Below are positions 11,064 to 20,215 of a stretch of DNA of 64,000 nucleotides, in pieces (position 1 is the stretch's first letter; the number at the start of each line of letters is the position of its first letter). The position numbers and the translations under genes were made by a program. Origin of the DNA: Sinomonas atrocyanea. GTDB taxonomy: Bacteria; Actinomycetota; Actinomycetes; Actinomycetales; Micrococcaceae. A model generated the notes under the pieces. It had not been told where the DNA came from. It saw nothing but the letters and a program-made list of their open reading frames with translations, and searched no databases. The stretch spans positions 1-64,000 of the forward strand of contig NZ_JAUSRH010000001.1 of the NCBI RefSeq assembly GCF_030811715.1. Reading direction: 5' to 3'.

Positions 11064-11084
11064 TCAGGGCCACCTGATCAGGCG
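11057..11084. terminator. Bidirectional hairpin at the glgP/barstar convergence
   Basis: A perfect 12-bp stem (11057-11068 with 11073-11084) with a GCCA loop overlaps the stop codons of glgP (+) and the barstar-like gene (-). It probably terminates both convergent transcripts. Confidence 0.6.
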
Positions 11085-11410
11085 TCCACGACGCGCACTG
11101 TGAGGGTGTCCTCGCTCGCGCCGACCGCGTCGGCGAGGATGCCCTCCACTGCTGCGAACGCGGCAGTGGCCCGGAAGGCCGGGTGCACGCGCCATTCGAC
11201 CTCGAGCGGCGCCCCCTCGCCGTTGGCGAGCTCAGAGGCGAGGTCCTGCAGGCAGTCGTTGAGGGCGTCGAGGTTCTGGCCGTAGTAGTCGGGGAAGCCC
11301 AGCGCTGCCCCGAACGCGACGAGCACCTCGCGCTTGGACGCCGCGGCCGGCACGACCACCCGGCGGTGCTCCCCCGGGGACCGATGCTTCGGGGATCGAT
11401 GTGCCGTCAT
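11078..11410 (-). CDS. Barstar-like ribonuclease inhibitor
   Basis: A 110-residue protein of the barstar family. The hallmark helix is visible as FPDYYGQNLDALNDCLQDL (about 39-57), which in barstar contacts the barnase active site. The N-terminal 25 residues are basic and lack a signal peptide, so it should be cytoplasmic. The ATG overlaps the stop of the upstream ribonuclease gene (ATGA), consistent with coupled expression of toxin and protective inhibitor. Family membership is clear; specificity for the adjacent RNase is inferred from context. Confidence 0.85.
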   Translation of the reverse strand: MTAHRSPKHRSPGEHRRVVVPAAASKREVLVAFGAALGFPDYYGQNLDALNDCLQDLASELANGEGAPLEVEWRVHPAFRATAAFAAVEGILADAVGASEDTLTVRVVDA

Positions 11411-11880
11411 TGGTCCTCCCGGATGAACCGGAACGACGCGTAGTGGTCGTCCGTGTAGTAGGAATCGCCCTGCTTCCCCGCCACGATCCGGCGTGCCCCG
11501 CGGTCCGACGAGCCTGGGGTGGGGACCGTGTACTCGTGGTAGTAGCCGCTGGGCCTGGCCGGCAGGATCTTCTCGAAGTTGCTGTACACGACGCCGTCCC
11601 GGCTGTACGGGTACGGGCCGCCCCGCGCGATCAGGGCGAGCGTGTCCCGGGCCTCCCGCGGCAGCTGGGACGCCTTCACCTCCGGGAGCCGGCTCGGGTT
11701 CGCCCGGCCGGCGGAAGCGGAAGTGGCCGCGGCGGACACGGCCGCGGCGGACGCGGAGGCGGAAGCGGATGGCGACCGCCCGGCGTCGGCCGTCAGCCCG
11801 CCGCAGGCGGACAGCAGGCCCGCGAGGGCCATCGCGAACAGCACGAGCGGCAGCGCCGCGCGGCCCAGGGTCCGCGTCAC
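11407..11880 (-). CDS. Secreted guanyl-specific ribonuclease (barnase/RNase Sa family), lipoprotein-like
   Basis: 157 residues: an N-terminal signal segment with a possible lipobox (LLSAC), a Ser/Ala-rich linker (about 32-60) and an RNase Sa-like domain. Matches to RNase Sa include LPREARDTLALIARGGPYPYS, YYHEYTVPTPGSSDRG and YYTDDHYASF, with the catalytic Glu (YHEY), Arg (RRIV) and His (DDHYAS) all present. It should cleave RNA after guanine outside the cell or at its surface. The GTG at 11880 overlaps the glgX stop (GTGA); a longer frame upstream is a glgX shadow. Downstream is the barstar-like gene. Confidence 0.87.
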   Translation of the reverse strand: MTRTLGRAALPLVLFAMALAGLLSACGGLTADAGRSPSASASASAAAVSAAATSASAGRANPSRLPEVKASQLPREARDTLALIARGGPYPYSRDGVVYSNFEKILPARPSGYYHEYTVPTPGSSDRGARRIVAGKQGDSYYTDDHYASFRFIREDQ

Positions 11881-13961
11881 GCCGCGGACCGGGCCCGGTA
11901 GATGGTCAGGGAGTACGGCTCCGCGGCGTCCTGCTGCCCGGAGGCGAACACGGTGCCGATGCGCTGCTCGGCGTGGCGGGCGGTCGAGTAGCGCAGCTCG
12001 TAGGCCATCGCGTGCCCCTTCGCCTCGGGGAACGTCACCGCCGTCCGCGCCGGGCTGCCGTTGACCACCACGAGACCGTCGAGGTAGCCGTCCTTCGAAC
12101 CGAGGAGGAACTGCAGGAGCCGCTCCCGCGGGTCCTGCCAGCGGCCCGGGTCCATGGGCTCGCCGTCCGGGCCGAACCAGTGGAAGTAGTTGCTCTCCTC
12201 GCGGGCCGGGTAGCTCGGCGGCTGGCGCTGGAGGAAGTCGCGGCGGATGCGGATGAGCCACGCCGTGTGCTCGAGCAGGTGCTGGCCCGTGGAGTCCAGG
12301 TTCCAGTTGAGCCAGGTCAGCTCGTTGTCCTGGCAGTACGCGTTGTTGTTGCCCTGCTGCGAGCGCCCGAACTCGTCCCCTGCCGTGAGCATGGGCACCC
12401 CGAGGGAGACCATGAGCGTGGCCAGGAGGTTCTTGGCGGACTGGGTGCGCGCCTCGAGGATCGACTCGACCTCGGTGGGGCCCTCGAAGCCGTGGTTGTA
12501 GGAGCGGTTGTGGGTGGCGCCGTCCCTGTTCTGCTCGCCGTTGGCCTCGTTGTGCTTGCGGTGGTAGGCCGTGAGGTCCGCGAGGGTGAAGCCGTCATGG
12601 GCGGCGACGAAGTTGACCGAGGCCAGCGCCGTGCGTCCCGATGCCGCGAAGAGCCCGTGCGAGCCTGAGAGCGCGTCGGCGAGTTTCGCCGTCGGCCCTC
12701 CCTGCCCGCCCGAGTCGAGCTGCGCCCGGTCGGAGAGCCAGAAGTCGCGGACGGTGTCGCGGTAGTGGTCGTTCCAGTCGGACCAGCCCAGCGGGAACCG
12801 CCCGGTCTGCCACCCGCCGAAGCCGAGGTCCCAGGGCTCGGCGATCAGCTTGGTGCGCGAGATCACCGGGTCGGCGGCGGCCGCGACGAGGAAGGGGTGC
12901 GCGGCCGTGAAGGAGTGCTGCCCGTCGCGGCACAGCGACACGGCGAGGTCGAACCGGAAGCCGTCGATCCTGTACTCCTCGGCCCACAGCCGCAGCGAGT
13001 CGAGGGCCAGCTGGACCACGCGCGGGTTCGAGAAGTCGAGCGTGTTGCCGCAGCCGGTCGTGTCGATGTAGCGGCCTTCCGGGTCGCAGCGGTAGTACTC
13101 GTGGTCCCCGAGGCCGCGGAAGCTGATGACCGGCCCGTCCTGGCCCTCCTCCGCCGTGTGGTTGTAGACCACGTCCAGGAGCACCTCGATGCCGGCCTGG
13201 TGCAGGAGCTTGACCATGCCCTTGAACTCGTCCTGGACCGCCTGCGGCCCGGCGGCGCGGGCGGACTCGGTGGCATAGTCCGGGTGGGGGGCGAAGAAGG
13301 CGGCGGTGTTGTAGCCCCAGTAGTTGGTGAGGCCGAGGTCCTGAAGGTGCGACTCGTCGAGATGGAAGTGCACCGGCAGGAGCTGCACGCTCGTGATGCC
13401 CAGCCGCCGGAAGTAGTCGATCATCACCGGGTGTGCGAGGCCCGCGTACGTTCCGCGCAGGTCCTCGGGGATGTCCGGGTGGAGCATGGTCTGGCCCTTG
13501 ACGTGGGCTTCGTAGACGACGGTGTCGCGCAGGGGGACGGAGGGCCGCTCCACGTCGCCCCAGTCGAATCCGTTGTGGACGCGCACGTTCAGCCATTGGC
13601 CCTCGGCCTCCGCGACCGCGCGGCCGTAGGGATCGAGGAGGAGGGTCCCCTCGCCGGCGGCGGGCGCCTCCCCCGCCTCGTCGGTGCGGGCGGCGAACGC
13701 GTAGCGGGTGCCCTCGGGGATGCCTGCGATCAGGCCGTGGTGGACCCCGTCCGTGTACTCCGGCAGGGGTGCCTTGCGCCACGTGCCGTCATGGTCGAGG
13801 AAGTGGACGTCCACAGCGTCGAGCCCCGGAGCGTACACGGCGAGGTTGACCGTATGGGTTGCCTGCTGCTCGGCGGAGCGTGCAGGGGTGAGGCCGAGCG
13901 GAAACGGCTGCGACGGCGTCACCACGAACGCCAGCGGCATCGTCATGTTGCTCATGCTCAT
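11877..13961 (-). CDS. glgX: Glycogen debranching enzyme (GlgX-type, GH13/CBM48)
   Basis: About 694 residues. An N-terminal CBM48 module (NLAVYAPGLDAVDVHF) precedes a GH13 isoamylase-type barrel with the nucleophile Asp in IDGFRFDLAVSL, the acid in KLIAEPWDLG and the third carboxylate in VAAHDGFTLADL. It hydrolyses alpha-1,6 branches of phosphorylase-limited glycogen, complementing GlgP. Three in-frame ATGs lie close together (13967, 13961, 13955); AAGGA is 5 nt from the middle one, so 13961 is chosen. It leads a minus-strand unit whose next two genes, the RNase and barstar, overlap by 4 nt each. Confidence 0.92.
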   Translation of the reverse strand: MSMSNMTMPLAFVVTPSQPFPLGLTPARSAEQQATHTVNLAVYAPGLDAVDVHFLDHDGTWRKAPLPEYTDGVHHGLIAGIPEGTRYAFAARTDEAGEAPAAGEGTLLLDPYGRAVAEAEGQWLNVRVHNGFDWGDVERPSVPLRDTVVYEAHVKGQTMLHPDIPEDLRGTYAGLAHPVMIDYFRRLGITSVQLLPVHFHLDESHLQDLGLTNYWGYNTAAFFAPHPDYATESARAAGPQAVQDEFKGMVKLLHQAGIEVLLDVVYNHTAEEGQDGPVISFRGLGDHEYYRCDPEGRYIDTTGCGNTLDFSNPRVVQLALDSLRLWAEEYRIDGFRFDLAVSLCRDGQHSFTAAHPFLVAAAADPVISRTKLIAEPWDLGFGGWQTGRFPLGWSDWNDHYRDTVRDFWLSDRAQLDSGGQGGPTAKLADALSGSHGLFAASGRTALASVNFVAAHDGFTLADLTAYHRKHNEANGEQNRDGATHNRSYNHGFEGPTEVESILEARTQSAKNLLATLMVSLGVPMLTAGDEFGRSQQGNNNAYCQDNELTWLNWNLDSTGQHLLEHTAWLIRIRRDFLQRQPPSYPAREESNYFHWFGPDGEPMDPGRWQDPRERLLQFLLGSKDGYLDGLVVVNGSPARTAVTFPEAKGHAMAYELRYSTARHAEQRIGTVFASGQQDAAEPYSLTIYRARSAA

Positions 13962-14120
13962 ATGCATCCTTGGCCCGTTGGAGCCGGGCCGTGGTCCTTC
14001 CTCGTCGGTGTCAGGGTCGACAAGAGCGTGGGGCCACCCTCAGCATGCTCATCCTAGTATCCGGACCCGATCCGCCGAGAAGGCCGGGCCTTCTGCGACG
14101 CCTTCGGACATACTGGTGCC

Positions 14121-14915
14121 ATGCGGATCGCACTCGTCCAGCTGACCTCCTCCCGCTCCGTCGAGGAGAACCTCGCCCTCGTCCGCGCCCGTGTGGCCGA
14201 GGCGGCGCGGCGGCACGCCGACGTCGTCGTGTTCCCCGAGGCGACCATGCGCGCCTTCGGGCACTCGCTCACGGAGATCGCCGAACCCCTCGGCGGCCCG
14301 TGGGCCGAGGCCGTGCGTGCCGCCGCCGACGACGCCGGGGTCGTCGTGGTCGTGGGGATGTTCACCCCCGGGGAGGGCGGCACCGTCCGGAATACGCTCC
14401 TGGTCCACGGCCGCGGCGTCGACACCCACTACGACAAGATCCACCTCTATGACGCGTTCGGCTTCCTCGAGTCGGACACCGTCACGGCGGGCAAGGAGCC
14501 GGTCACCTTCACGGCCGACGGCGTCACCTTCGGCCTCGCGACCTGCTACGACGTGCGCTTCCCGGACCTCTTCACCGCGACGGCCGACGACGGCGCCCAG
14601 GTCCAGATCGTGTGCGCCTCGTGGGGCCCCGGGCCCGGGAAGGCCGAGCAGTGGGACCTGCTCGTGCGGGCGCGCGCCGTGGACTCCACGTGCTTCGTTG
14701 TGGCCGTCGGCCAGTCCGACCCGGAGGCCGCGGGCGTGGACGCGAAGCACGGCGCGCCGACCGGGATCGGCCGCTCCGCGGTGGTGAACCCGTTCGGGCA
14801 CCTGCTCGAGCGCGCCGGGTCGGGGCCCGAGACGCTGTATGTGGACCTCGACGTGGCCCAGGTCGCGAAGGCGCGGGAGGCCCTGCCGGTCCTCGCGAAC
14901 CGCGTCCGCCTATAG
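14121..14915 (+). CDS. Carbon-nitrogen hydrolase (nitrilase superfamily, Nit-type amidase)
   Basis: 264 residues, the usual length for a single-domain nitrilase-superfamily amidase. The catalytic triad is visible: Glu in VVFPEATM, Lys in YDKIHLYDAF and Cys in LATCYDVRFPDLF. The YDKIHLYDAFGF region is typical of the Nit1/Nit2 (deaminated glutathione amidase) branch, but the substrate is not proven. No Shine-Dalgarno is seen before the ATG; CATACT 6 nt upstream could be a -10 for a leaderless start. It is convergent with rlmB across a tandem-repeat tract. Confidence 0.85.
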   Translation: MRIALVQLTSSRSVEENLALVRARVAEAARRHADVVVFPEATMRAFGHSLTEIAEPLGGPWAEAVRAAADDAGVVVVVGMFTPGEGGTVRNTLLVHGRGVDTHYDKIHLYDAFGFLESDTVTAGKEPVTFTADGVTFGLATCYDVRFPDLFTATADDGAQVQIVCASWGPGPGKAEQWDLLVRARAVDSTCFVVAVGQSDPEAAGVDAKHGAPTGIGRSAVVNPFGHLLERAGSGPETLYVDLDVAQVAKAREALPVLANRVRL

Positions 14916-14953
14916 CGCGAAGTCACCCCCTGGGGCGCCGAGGTCATCCCTGC

Positions 14954-15051
14954 GGGGTGACGTCGCGCACCCACGGGGTGACCTCGCGCACCCACGGGGT
15001 GACGTCGCGCACCCACGGGGTGACGTCACGTGCCTACGGGGTGACGTCGCG
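14954..15051. repeat. 21-bp-period tandem repeat, core GGGGTGACGTCGCG
   Basis: Five units start at 14954, 14975, 14996, 15017 and 15038 (the last partial). The conserved core GGGGTGACGTCGCG is followed by a variable GC-rich tail (CACCCAC, TGCCTAC). It lies between the convergent nit-type gene and rlmB. A sister array with the same period and core is at 25353-25430. Confidence 0.85.
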
Positions 15052-15056
15052 GGGCG

Positions 15057-16061
15057 CTACTTCGCCTCGGCGGCCGCCCGTCGGGTCGAGACCTCGTAGA
15101 GCGAGATCGCCACGGCCATCCCGGCGTTGAGGGACTCCATGTCGGAGTCGATCGGGATCGAGACGATCTGGTCGCACAGCTCGCGCGTGAGGCGGGAGAG
15201 GCCCTTGCCCTCGGACCCCACCACGAGGCACACCGGCTCGGTCGCGAGGGCGAGGCCCGGCAGCGAGACGTCGCCGTCGCCGTCGAGGCCGAGCACGAAG
15301 ATCCCCAGCTCCTTCATCTGCCGCAGCACGGTGTTGAGGTTCGGGGCCTTGGCCACCGGGACGCGGACGGCAGCGCCGGCGGAGGTCTTCCATGCGGAGG
15401 CCGTCATGCCCACGGAGCGCCGCTCGGGCACGATCACGCCGTTCCCGGAGAACGCCGAGACCGAGCGGATGATCGCGCCGAGGTTGCGCGGGTCCGTGAT
15501 CCCGTCGAGCGCCACGAACAGCGGGGCGTTGGCGATGTGGCCCTTGCGCCACTTCTCGCACGTCTCCTCGGCGAGCTCGAAGGCATCCGGGTAGCTGTAC
15601 GGGGGGACCTGGAGGGCGAGACCCTGATGGATCGCGTCGTCCGTCATGCGGTCGAGCTCGGGCTTCTGCGACTCCATGAGCGGGATGCCCGCCTCGGCGG
15701 CCAGCTTCATGGCCTCGCGCACCCTGTCGTCCATCTCGATCCGCACGGCGACGTAGAGGGCCTTCGCCGGGACGCCCGCACGCAGCGCCTCGACCACCGA
15801 GTTGCGTCCGGTGACCATCTCCTCGGCGCCCTTGGACCGGCCGGTCCCGCCGCCCCGGCCTGCGGCGAGGCGCCCCGGCTGCCCGGTGCGCTTGGCGGCC
15901 GAGCGCTCGGCCAGCTCCTTGGCCCGGTGCGCCTTGTGGTACACGCGGTCCTCGGCCTTGGGCGTGGGGCCCTTGCCCTCGAGGGCCTTGCGGCCGTGGC
16001 CGCCGGTGCCCGTGGTGGGGCCCTTCTTCTTCCGGGTTGCTCCCGGGCGTCCCTTGGCCAT
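15057..16061 (-). CDS. rlmB: 23S rRNA (guanosine-2'-O-)methyltransferase / TrmH-SpoU family
   Basis: 334 residues. A basic, low-complexity N-terminal extension (about 1-80) precedes the substrate-binding domain (VTGRNSVVEALRAG) and the SPOUT methylase with its three motifs: ITDPRNLGAIIRS, LVVGSEGKGLSRL and IPIDSDMESLNAGMAVAI. It is expected to methylate a 23S rRNA guanosine with SAM. It starts directly after the cysS stop with no gap, the same neighbour order as M. tuberculosis Rv3579c-Rv3580c. Confidence 0.93.
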   Translation of the reverse strand: MAKGRPGATRKKKGPTTGTGGHGRKALEGKGPTPKAEDRVYHKAHRAKELAERSAAKRTGQPGRLAAGRGGGTGRSKGAEEMVTGRNSVVEALRAGVPAKALYVAVRIEMDDRVREAMKLAAEAGIPLMESQKPELDRMTDDAIHQGLALQVPPYSYPDAFELAEETCEKWRKGHIANAPLFVALDGITDPRNLGAIIRSVSAFSGNGVIVPERRSVGMTASAWKTSAGAAVRVPVAKAPNLNTVLRQMKELGIFVLGLDGDGDVSLPGLALATEPVCLVVGSEGKGLSRLTRELCDQIVSIPIDSDMESLNAGMAVAISLYEVSTRRAAAEAK

Positions 16062-17582
16062 CTAAGCTCCCATTCGGTTGGTCTGTGCGGTGTGCGGGGC
16101 CGCGAGGCTCCAGGCGGCACCGTCGGCTGAGTCCTCGACGGCAATGCCCGCCGCCGAGAGGGTGTCGCGGATCGCATCCGCGGCGGCCCAGTCCTTGGCG
16201 GCCCGCGCGGCGGCGCGAGCCTCGAGCTGGGCGTCGACGAGGACGGCGAGGGCGTGATGCGCTGCACTATCGGACGACGGCGTGTCGGTGCGGGCGGCGT
16301 CGAGGCCGAGGACGGCGGTCATCGCCAGCACCTCGGCCAGCGCGGCGGAGGACGTCTCCGCATCCCCGTCGGCCAGCGCCGAGTTGCCGCGGCGCACGGT
16401 CTCGTGCAGCACGGCCAGGGCCTGGGGGATGTTGAGGTCCTCGTCCATGGCCTCGGCGAACGCCTCGGGCACGGAACCGCCCGCGGCGCCGGCATGGCCC
16501 CCGCGGGGCGAGCCGCCGCCGTCGTACGCCGCATCCCCGCCGGCCCGAGCGCCCGCCTTGGCAATGAACCCGTCGATGCGCTCGACGGCGGCCGCGGCCT
16601 CGGTGAGGGACGTGGGCCGGTAGTCGAGCACCGAGCGGTAGTGGGCCTGGCCGAGGTAGTAGCGCACCACGCGCGGGCTGGCGAGGGCGAGCATCTCGGC
16701 GGGCGCGATGACGTTGCCGATCGACTTCGACATCTTCTCGCCCTCGAAGGTGACCATGCCGTTGTGCATCCAGAAATTCGCGAAGGGGTCCCCCGCCGCG
16801 GCGGACTGGGCGAGCTCGTTCTCGTGGTGCGGGAAGCGGAGGTCGAGGCCGCCGCCGTGGATGTCGAAGCGGGGGCCGAGGTACTTCGTGGCCATCGCCG
16901 AGCACTCGAGGTGCCAGCCCGGCCGGCCGCGGCCCCACGGCGAGGGCCAGGACGCCGTCACGGGCTCCCCCTCCTTGTGGCCCTTCCACAGCGCGAAGTC
17001 GCGGGGGTCGCGCTTGCCCCGCGGGTCAGCGTCCGTGGCCGCCTGCATGTCGTCGATCCGCTGGTGGGTGAGCGAGCCGTACTCGGGCCACGAGCGCACG
17101 TCGAAGTAGACGTCGCCCGAGCCGTCCTGGGCCGGGTAGGCGTGGCCGCGCTCGATGAGCCGGGCGATGAGCTCGTGCATCTCGGTGACGTGGCCCGTGG
17201 CGCGGGGCTCGTAGGTGGGGCGCTGGACGCCGAGGACCTCGTAGGCCGCCTCGAATTCCTGCTCGTAGCGGTAGGCGAGCGCGAACCACTCCTCGCGGGG
17301 GATGTAGGTGCCCTCGGGGACGAAGTCCGGCGCGAAGCTCGCCTCAGACTTGGCCAGGATCTTGTCGTCGATGTCCGTGACGTTGCGGACCACCGTGGTC
17401 TCGTAACCGCGGTACGCGAGCCAGCGGGTGAGCTGGTCGAAGACGATCGCGGAGCGGACGTGCCCCACGTGGGGGGATCCCTGCACGGTGGCGCCACAGT
17501 AGTACACCGAGGCCTTGCCGGGCTCGAGTGGGACGAAGTCACGGACTTCGGCTGTGGCGGAATCGTAGAAGCGCAGGGTCAC
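16062..17582 (-). CDS. cysS: Cysteinyl-tRNA synthetase
   Basis: 506 residues, class I aminoacyl-tRNA synthetase. It has a zinc ligand Cys29 (YYCGATVQG), the HIGH-type motif HVGH at 38-41, VTDIDDKI and the KMSKS loop ([10 protein letters not shown]) near 280. The GTG at 17582 begins [16 protein letters not shown], the normal CysS N terminus. The longer open frame upstream runs through the neighbouring lipoprotein gene out of frame. A short Gly/Ala-rich insert lies around 400. Confidence 0.95.
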   Translation of the reverse strand: MTLRFYDSATAEVRDFVPLEPGKASVYYCGATVQGSPHVGHVRSAIVFDQLTRWLAYRGYETTVVRNVTDIDDKILAKSEASFAPDFVPEGTYIPREEWFALAYRYEQEFEAAYEVLGVQRPTYEPRATGHVTEMHELIARLIERGHAYPAQDGSGDVYFDVRSWPEYGSLTHQRIDDMQAATDADPRGKRDPRDFALWKGHKEGEPVTASWPSPWGRGRPGWHLECSAMATKYLGPRFDIHGGGLDLRFPHHENELAQSAAAGDPFANFWMHNGMVTFEGEKMSKSIGNVIAPAEMLALASPRVVRYYLGQAHYRSVLDYRPTSLTEAAAAVERIDGFIAKAGARAGGDAAYDGGGSPRGGHAGAAGGSVPEAFAEAMDEDLNIPQALAVLHETVRRGNSALADGDAETSSAALAEVLAMTAVLGLDAARTDTPSSDSAAHHALAVLVDAQLEARAAARAAKDWAAADAIRDTLSAAGIAVEDSADGAAWSLAAPHTAQTNRMGA

Positions 17583-17664
17583 TGGATAAGGGTATACGGG
17601 TGGGTGGGTGGGACGACGAGGAGGGGTGGGACGACGAGGAAGGTGACGACGCCTGCTGGCGGGC

Positions 17665-17997
17665 TCAGCTGGGGCAGACCTTGCCGATGCTGTTGAGCGC
17701 GTCCGTGAACTGCTTCTGCTGCTCGGGCGTGGCCACGGCGGTCGAGGAATCGGCGACCTTCTTCTGGACGTCTGACATGCCCTGGATGATCGTGCCGATC
17801 GACGGATCCACCTTCTTCGCCAGATCGGCATAGTGGTCGGCAATCTGCTTGGCCTGCTGGACCTGGTTGCCTGTGGGCTTGAACTGGTCGTTGCTGAGCA
17901 GCTTGCAGCTCTCCTGGACGCTGAGGCGGCCATCGCCTCCGCAGGCGGTCAGCAGCATCGTGGCCGCGAGGGCGGTGGCGAGCAGGCCTCTCTTCAT
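17665..17997 (-). CDS. Small lipoprotein of unknown function
   Basis: 110 residues. A basic start, hydrophobic core and lipobox LLTAC (Cys19) mark a type II signal peptide, so the mature 92-residue protein is membrane-anchored outside. The mature part is polar and helical-looking with two Cys residues (CKLL and the C-terminal VCPS) that might pair. GGGAG lies 7 nt before the ATG. It sits between ispF and cysS on the same strand. I do not recognise a named family. Confidence 0.75.
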   Translation of the reverse strand: MKRGLLATALAATMLLTACGGDGRLSVQESCKLLSNDQFKPTGNQVQQAKQIADHYADLAKKVDPSIGTIIQGMSDVQKKVADSSTAVATPEQQKQFTDALNSIGKVCPS

Positions 17998-18066
17998 GCG
18001 GTGGCTCCCTGGGGATCGGCGACGCGCGGCGCCGCGGTCGGTAGGTGGTCGGAACGGCCCACCAGT

Positions 18067-18552
18067 CTACCGGACGTGAGCGACGAGGGCGGTGGCGAGG
18101 GCCGCGACGCCCTCCCGTCGCCCCGTGAACCCGAGGTGGTCCGTGGTCGCGGCGCTCACGCTCACGGGCGCGCCGACGATCTCGGACAGCAGGGCCTCGG
18201 ACTCTGCGCGGCGGGGCCCGAACTTGGGACGCTGCGCGACGAGCTGCACCGCGACGTTGCCGATCTCGAACCCTGCGTCCCGCACGATCCTCGCCGCCTC
18301 CCCGAGCAGCGTCGCCCCCGAGGCGCCAGCGTACTCGGGCCGGTCCGTGCCGAAGTGGGTGCCCAGGTCCCCGAGTCCCGCGGCGGAGAACAGGGCGTTT
18401 GCGGCCGCGTGGGCCACGGCGTCCGCATCCGAGTGGCCGGCAAGGCCGCGCTCGCCCTCCCACAGGAGCCCTCCGAGCCACAGCGGCCTGGGCTCCCCCT
18501 CCGGGGCGAAGGCGTGGACGTCGATGCCGATCCCGGTGCGGGGCATGGTCAT
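18067..18552 (-). CDS. ispF: 2-C-methyl-D-erythritol 2,4-cyclodiphosphate synthase
   Basis: 161 residues, normal IspF length. GIGIDVHAF carries the metal-binding Asp and His, [14 protein letters not shown] the second histidine region, [10 protein letters not shown] and the C-terminal [13 protein letters not shown] are signature stretches. It forms MEcPP in the non-mevalonate isoprenoid pathway. AGGAGA precedes the first ATG by 7 nt. It lies 29 nt after ispD on the same strand, as in many actinobacteria. Confidence 0.96.
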   Translation of the reverse strand: MTMPRTGIGIDVHAFAPEGEPRPLWLGGLLWEGERGLAGHSDADAVAHAAANALFSAAGLGDLGTHFGTDRPEYAGASGATLLGEAARIVRDAGFEIGNVAVQLVAQRPKFGPRRAESEALLSEIVGAPVSVSAATTDHLGFTGRREGVAALATALVAHVR

Positions 18553-18581
18553 GGGGTTCTCCTGGGTCGGTGTTCCGGGGC

Positions 18582-19349
18582 TCAGCCCTGGGCGGCGACG
18601 AGGGTCTCGGCCACGTGGAGGTCCATGGGCGTCGTGACCTTGAACGCCTGCAGGTCGCCCGGCACCACGTAGACGGGGGTGCCGATCGACTCGAGCAGCA
18701 TCGCGTCGTCGGTGATCGCGGCGGCCTGCTCAGGCTCCCACGTCGCGGCCAGCTCGTGGGCGCTGCGGAGGGCAGCGACGTCGAACCCCTGCGGCGTCTG
18801 CACGGCGCGGAGCTGCTCCCGCACCGCGGTCCCGGTCACTACCTCGGCCGCGACCGCGGCCGCCTCGCCCTCCGTCGGCGCGGTGGACTTGATGGTGTCC
18901 ACCACCGGGATCGCGGGCACGACGGCGCCCGCTCCCCTCTCGAGCGCCTCGGCCACCCGGTGGAACACCTCGGACGGCGTGAGCGGGCGTGCCGCGTCGT
19001 GCACGAGGACGTGGACGGTGCCGGGCGCGAGGGCTGCAAGGGCCGCCCGGACCGAGTCCGCGCGCGTCTGCCCGCCGGGGACGACGGTGATCTCCGGGGC
19101 CAGCTCGCCCAGCTCCTCCGCGAAGGTGCGGCACAGCTCGCCGAGCTCGGTGTCCCCTTCCGGGACGGCGACGCAGATCTGGCGGGCTATCCCGGCGCCG
19201 GCCGCCCCGCGGAGCGCGTGCAGGAGCAGGGGGGCGCCCGCGAGCGGAACGAGCGCCTTGGGAATGCCGTATCCGAGCCTCGTCCCCGAGCCCGCCGCCA
19301 CGATCACGACGGCGGTCGGGGACGCGGGCTGGGGGGAGGCATCAGTCAT
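18582..19349 (-). CDS. ispD: 2-C-methyl-D-erythritol 4-phosphate cytidylyltransferase
   Basis: 255 residues, normal IspD length. The nucleotide-binding loop [16 protein letters not shown] and the substrate motifs [12 protein letters not shown] and AVQTPQGFD are present. It makes CDP-ME from MEP and CTP, two steps before IspF. Together with ispF and carD it forms the conserved carD-ispD-ispF block. Confidence 0.96.
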   Translation of the reverse strand: MTDASPQPASPTAVVIVAAGSGTRLGYGIPKALVPLAGAPLLLHALRGAAGAGIARQICVAVPEGDTELGELCRTFAEELGELAPEITVVPGGQTRADSVRAALAALAPGTVHVLVHDAARPLTPSEVFHRVAEALERGAGAVVPAIPVVDTIKSTAPTEGEAAAVAAEVVTGTAVREQLRAVQTPQGFDVAALRSAHELAATWEPEQAAAITDDAMLLESIGTPVYVVPGDLQAFKVTTPMDLHVAETLVAAQG

Positions 19350-19392
19350 GGGTTCCAGCCTAGACGAACGCGCCGGGACGCCCGGAAACGAA

Positions 19393-19422
19393 CGAAGGCC
19401 CCGGCATCCGCCGGGGCCTTCG
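19393..19422. terminator. Hairpin between carD and ispD
   Basis: A perfect 12-bp stem (19393-19404 with 19411-19422) with a 6-nt loop lies in the 102-nt carD-ispD gap. It could attenuate read-through from carD into ispD or be a processing site; there is no U-tract. Confidence 0.5.
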
Positions 19423-19451
19423 TGGACATCCTTGCCTCTGGGGAGGCAGCC

Positions 19452-19934
19452 TCAGGAGGCGAGGACCTCGTCCAGCACTGTCGCAGCCTGCTCCTCGTCC
19501 GTCTTCTCGGCGAGCGCGAGCTCGGAGATGAGGATCTGGCGGGCCTTGGCCAGCATGCGCTTCTCGCCCGCGGAGAGGCCGCGGTCCTGATCCCGGCGCC
19601 AGAGGTCGCGGACGACCTCAGCGACCTTGATGACGTCGCCGGAGGCCAGCTTCTCGAGGTTCGCCTTGTAGCGGCGGGACCAGTTGGTCGGCTCCTCGGT
19701 GAATTCGGCACGGAGGACATCGAACACGTGCTCGAGGCCTTCCTTGCCCACGACATCGCGGACCCCGACAAGGTCCACATTCTCGGCCGGTACTTCAATC
19801 GTCAGGTCACCCTGAGCCACTTTGAGCTTGAGATACATCTTCTCTTCGCCCTTGATCGTGCGCATCTTGATCTCTTCGATCTTGGCTGCACCGTGGTGGG
19901 GGTAAACAACCGTCTCGCCAACCTCAAAAACCAT
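19452..19934 (-). CDS. carD: CarD-family RNA polymerase-binding transcription regulator
   Basis: 160 residues, the usual size. The N-terminal RNAP-interacting Tudor-like domain (about 1-65) begins [20 protein letters not shown]; the C-terminal helical DNA-binding domain includes [16 protein letters not shown] with the Trp that wedges into the -10 upstream edge in mycobacterial CarD. It stabilises open complexes, notably at rRNA promoters. AAAGGGGA precedes the ATG, and a -10-like TAGACT lies at 19961-19966 on the minus strand. Confidence 0.95.
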   Translation of the reverse strand: MVFEVGETVVYPHHGAAKIEEIKMRTIKGEEKMYLKLKVAQGDLTIEVPAENVDLVGVRDVVGKEGLEHVFDVLRAEFTEEPTNWSRRYKANLEKLASGDVIKVAEVVRDLWRRDQDRGLSAGEKRMLAKARQILISELALAEKTDEEQAATVLDEVLAS

Positions 19935-20215
19935 GTGGACATTCCCCTTTCCCGCAGACTAGTCTACCACGTCCCGCCTCCGGACCGGGCCCCCGGCCGC
20001 CCCGCGAAGCCCGGAATCACGCGGAAGTCGGGCCCTTCCGGTACCCCCAGGGGGGTTGACCCGGCGCGAAAAGCATGCTTCACGTCCGCGTCGCGCGCGC
20101 GCCGCGCGCGGTCAAGTGGGAGGATCGGGGGCGGCCGCGCCGAATCTACAGAACGTCGAAATTGGCGATACGCTAGGGGCGACCAGACACCTCACACCCT
20201 CTTCAGGAGCCAGCT

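Noticed and set aside
14954-15051. Tandem repeats as a CRISPR array
   Set aside because: Units abut at a 21-bp period with no unique spacers and no cas genes nearby; the second array at 25353-25430 has the same form.
14612-15130. Repeats read as a coding peptide (GVTSRTH heptads)
   Set aside because: The open frame is an out-of-frame continuation of the nitrilase-like gene; a 21-bp period always keeps frame, so it is no evidence for coding.
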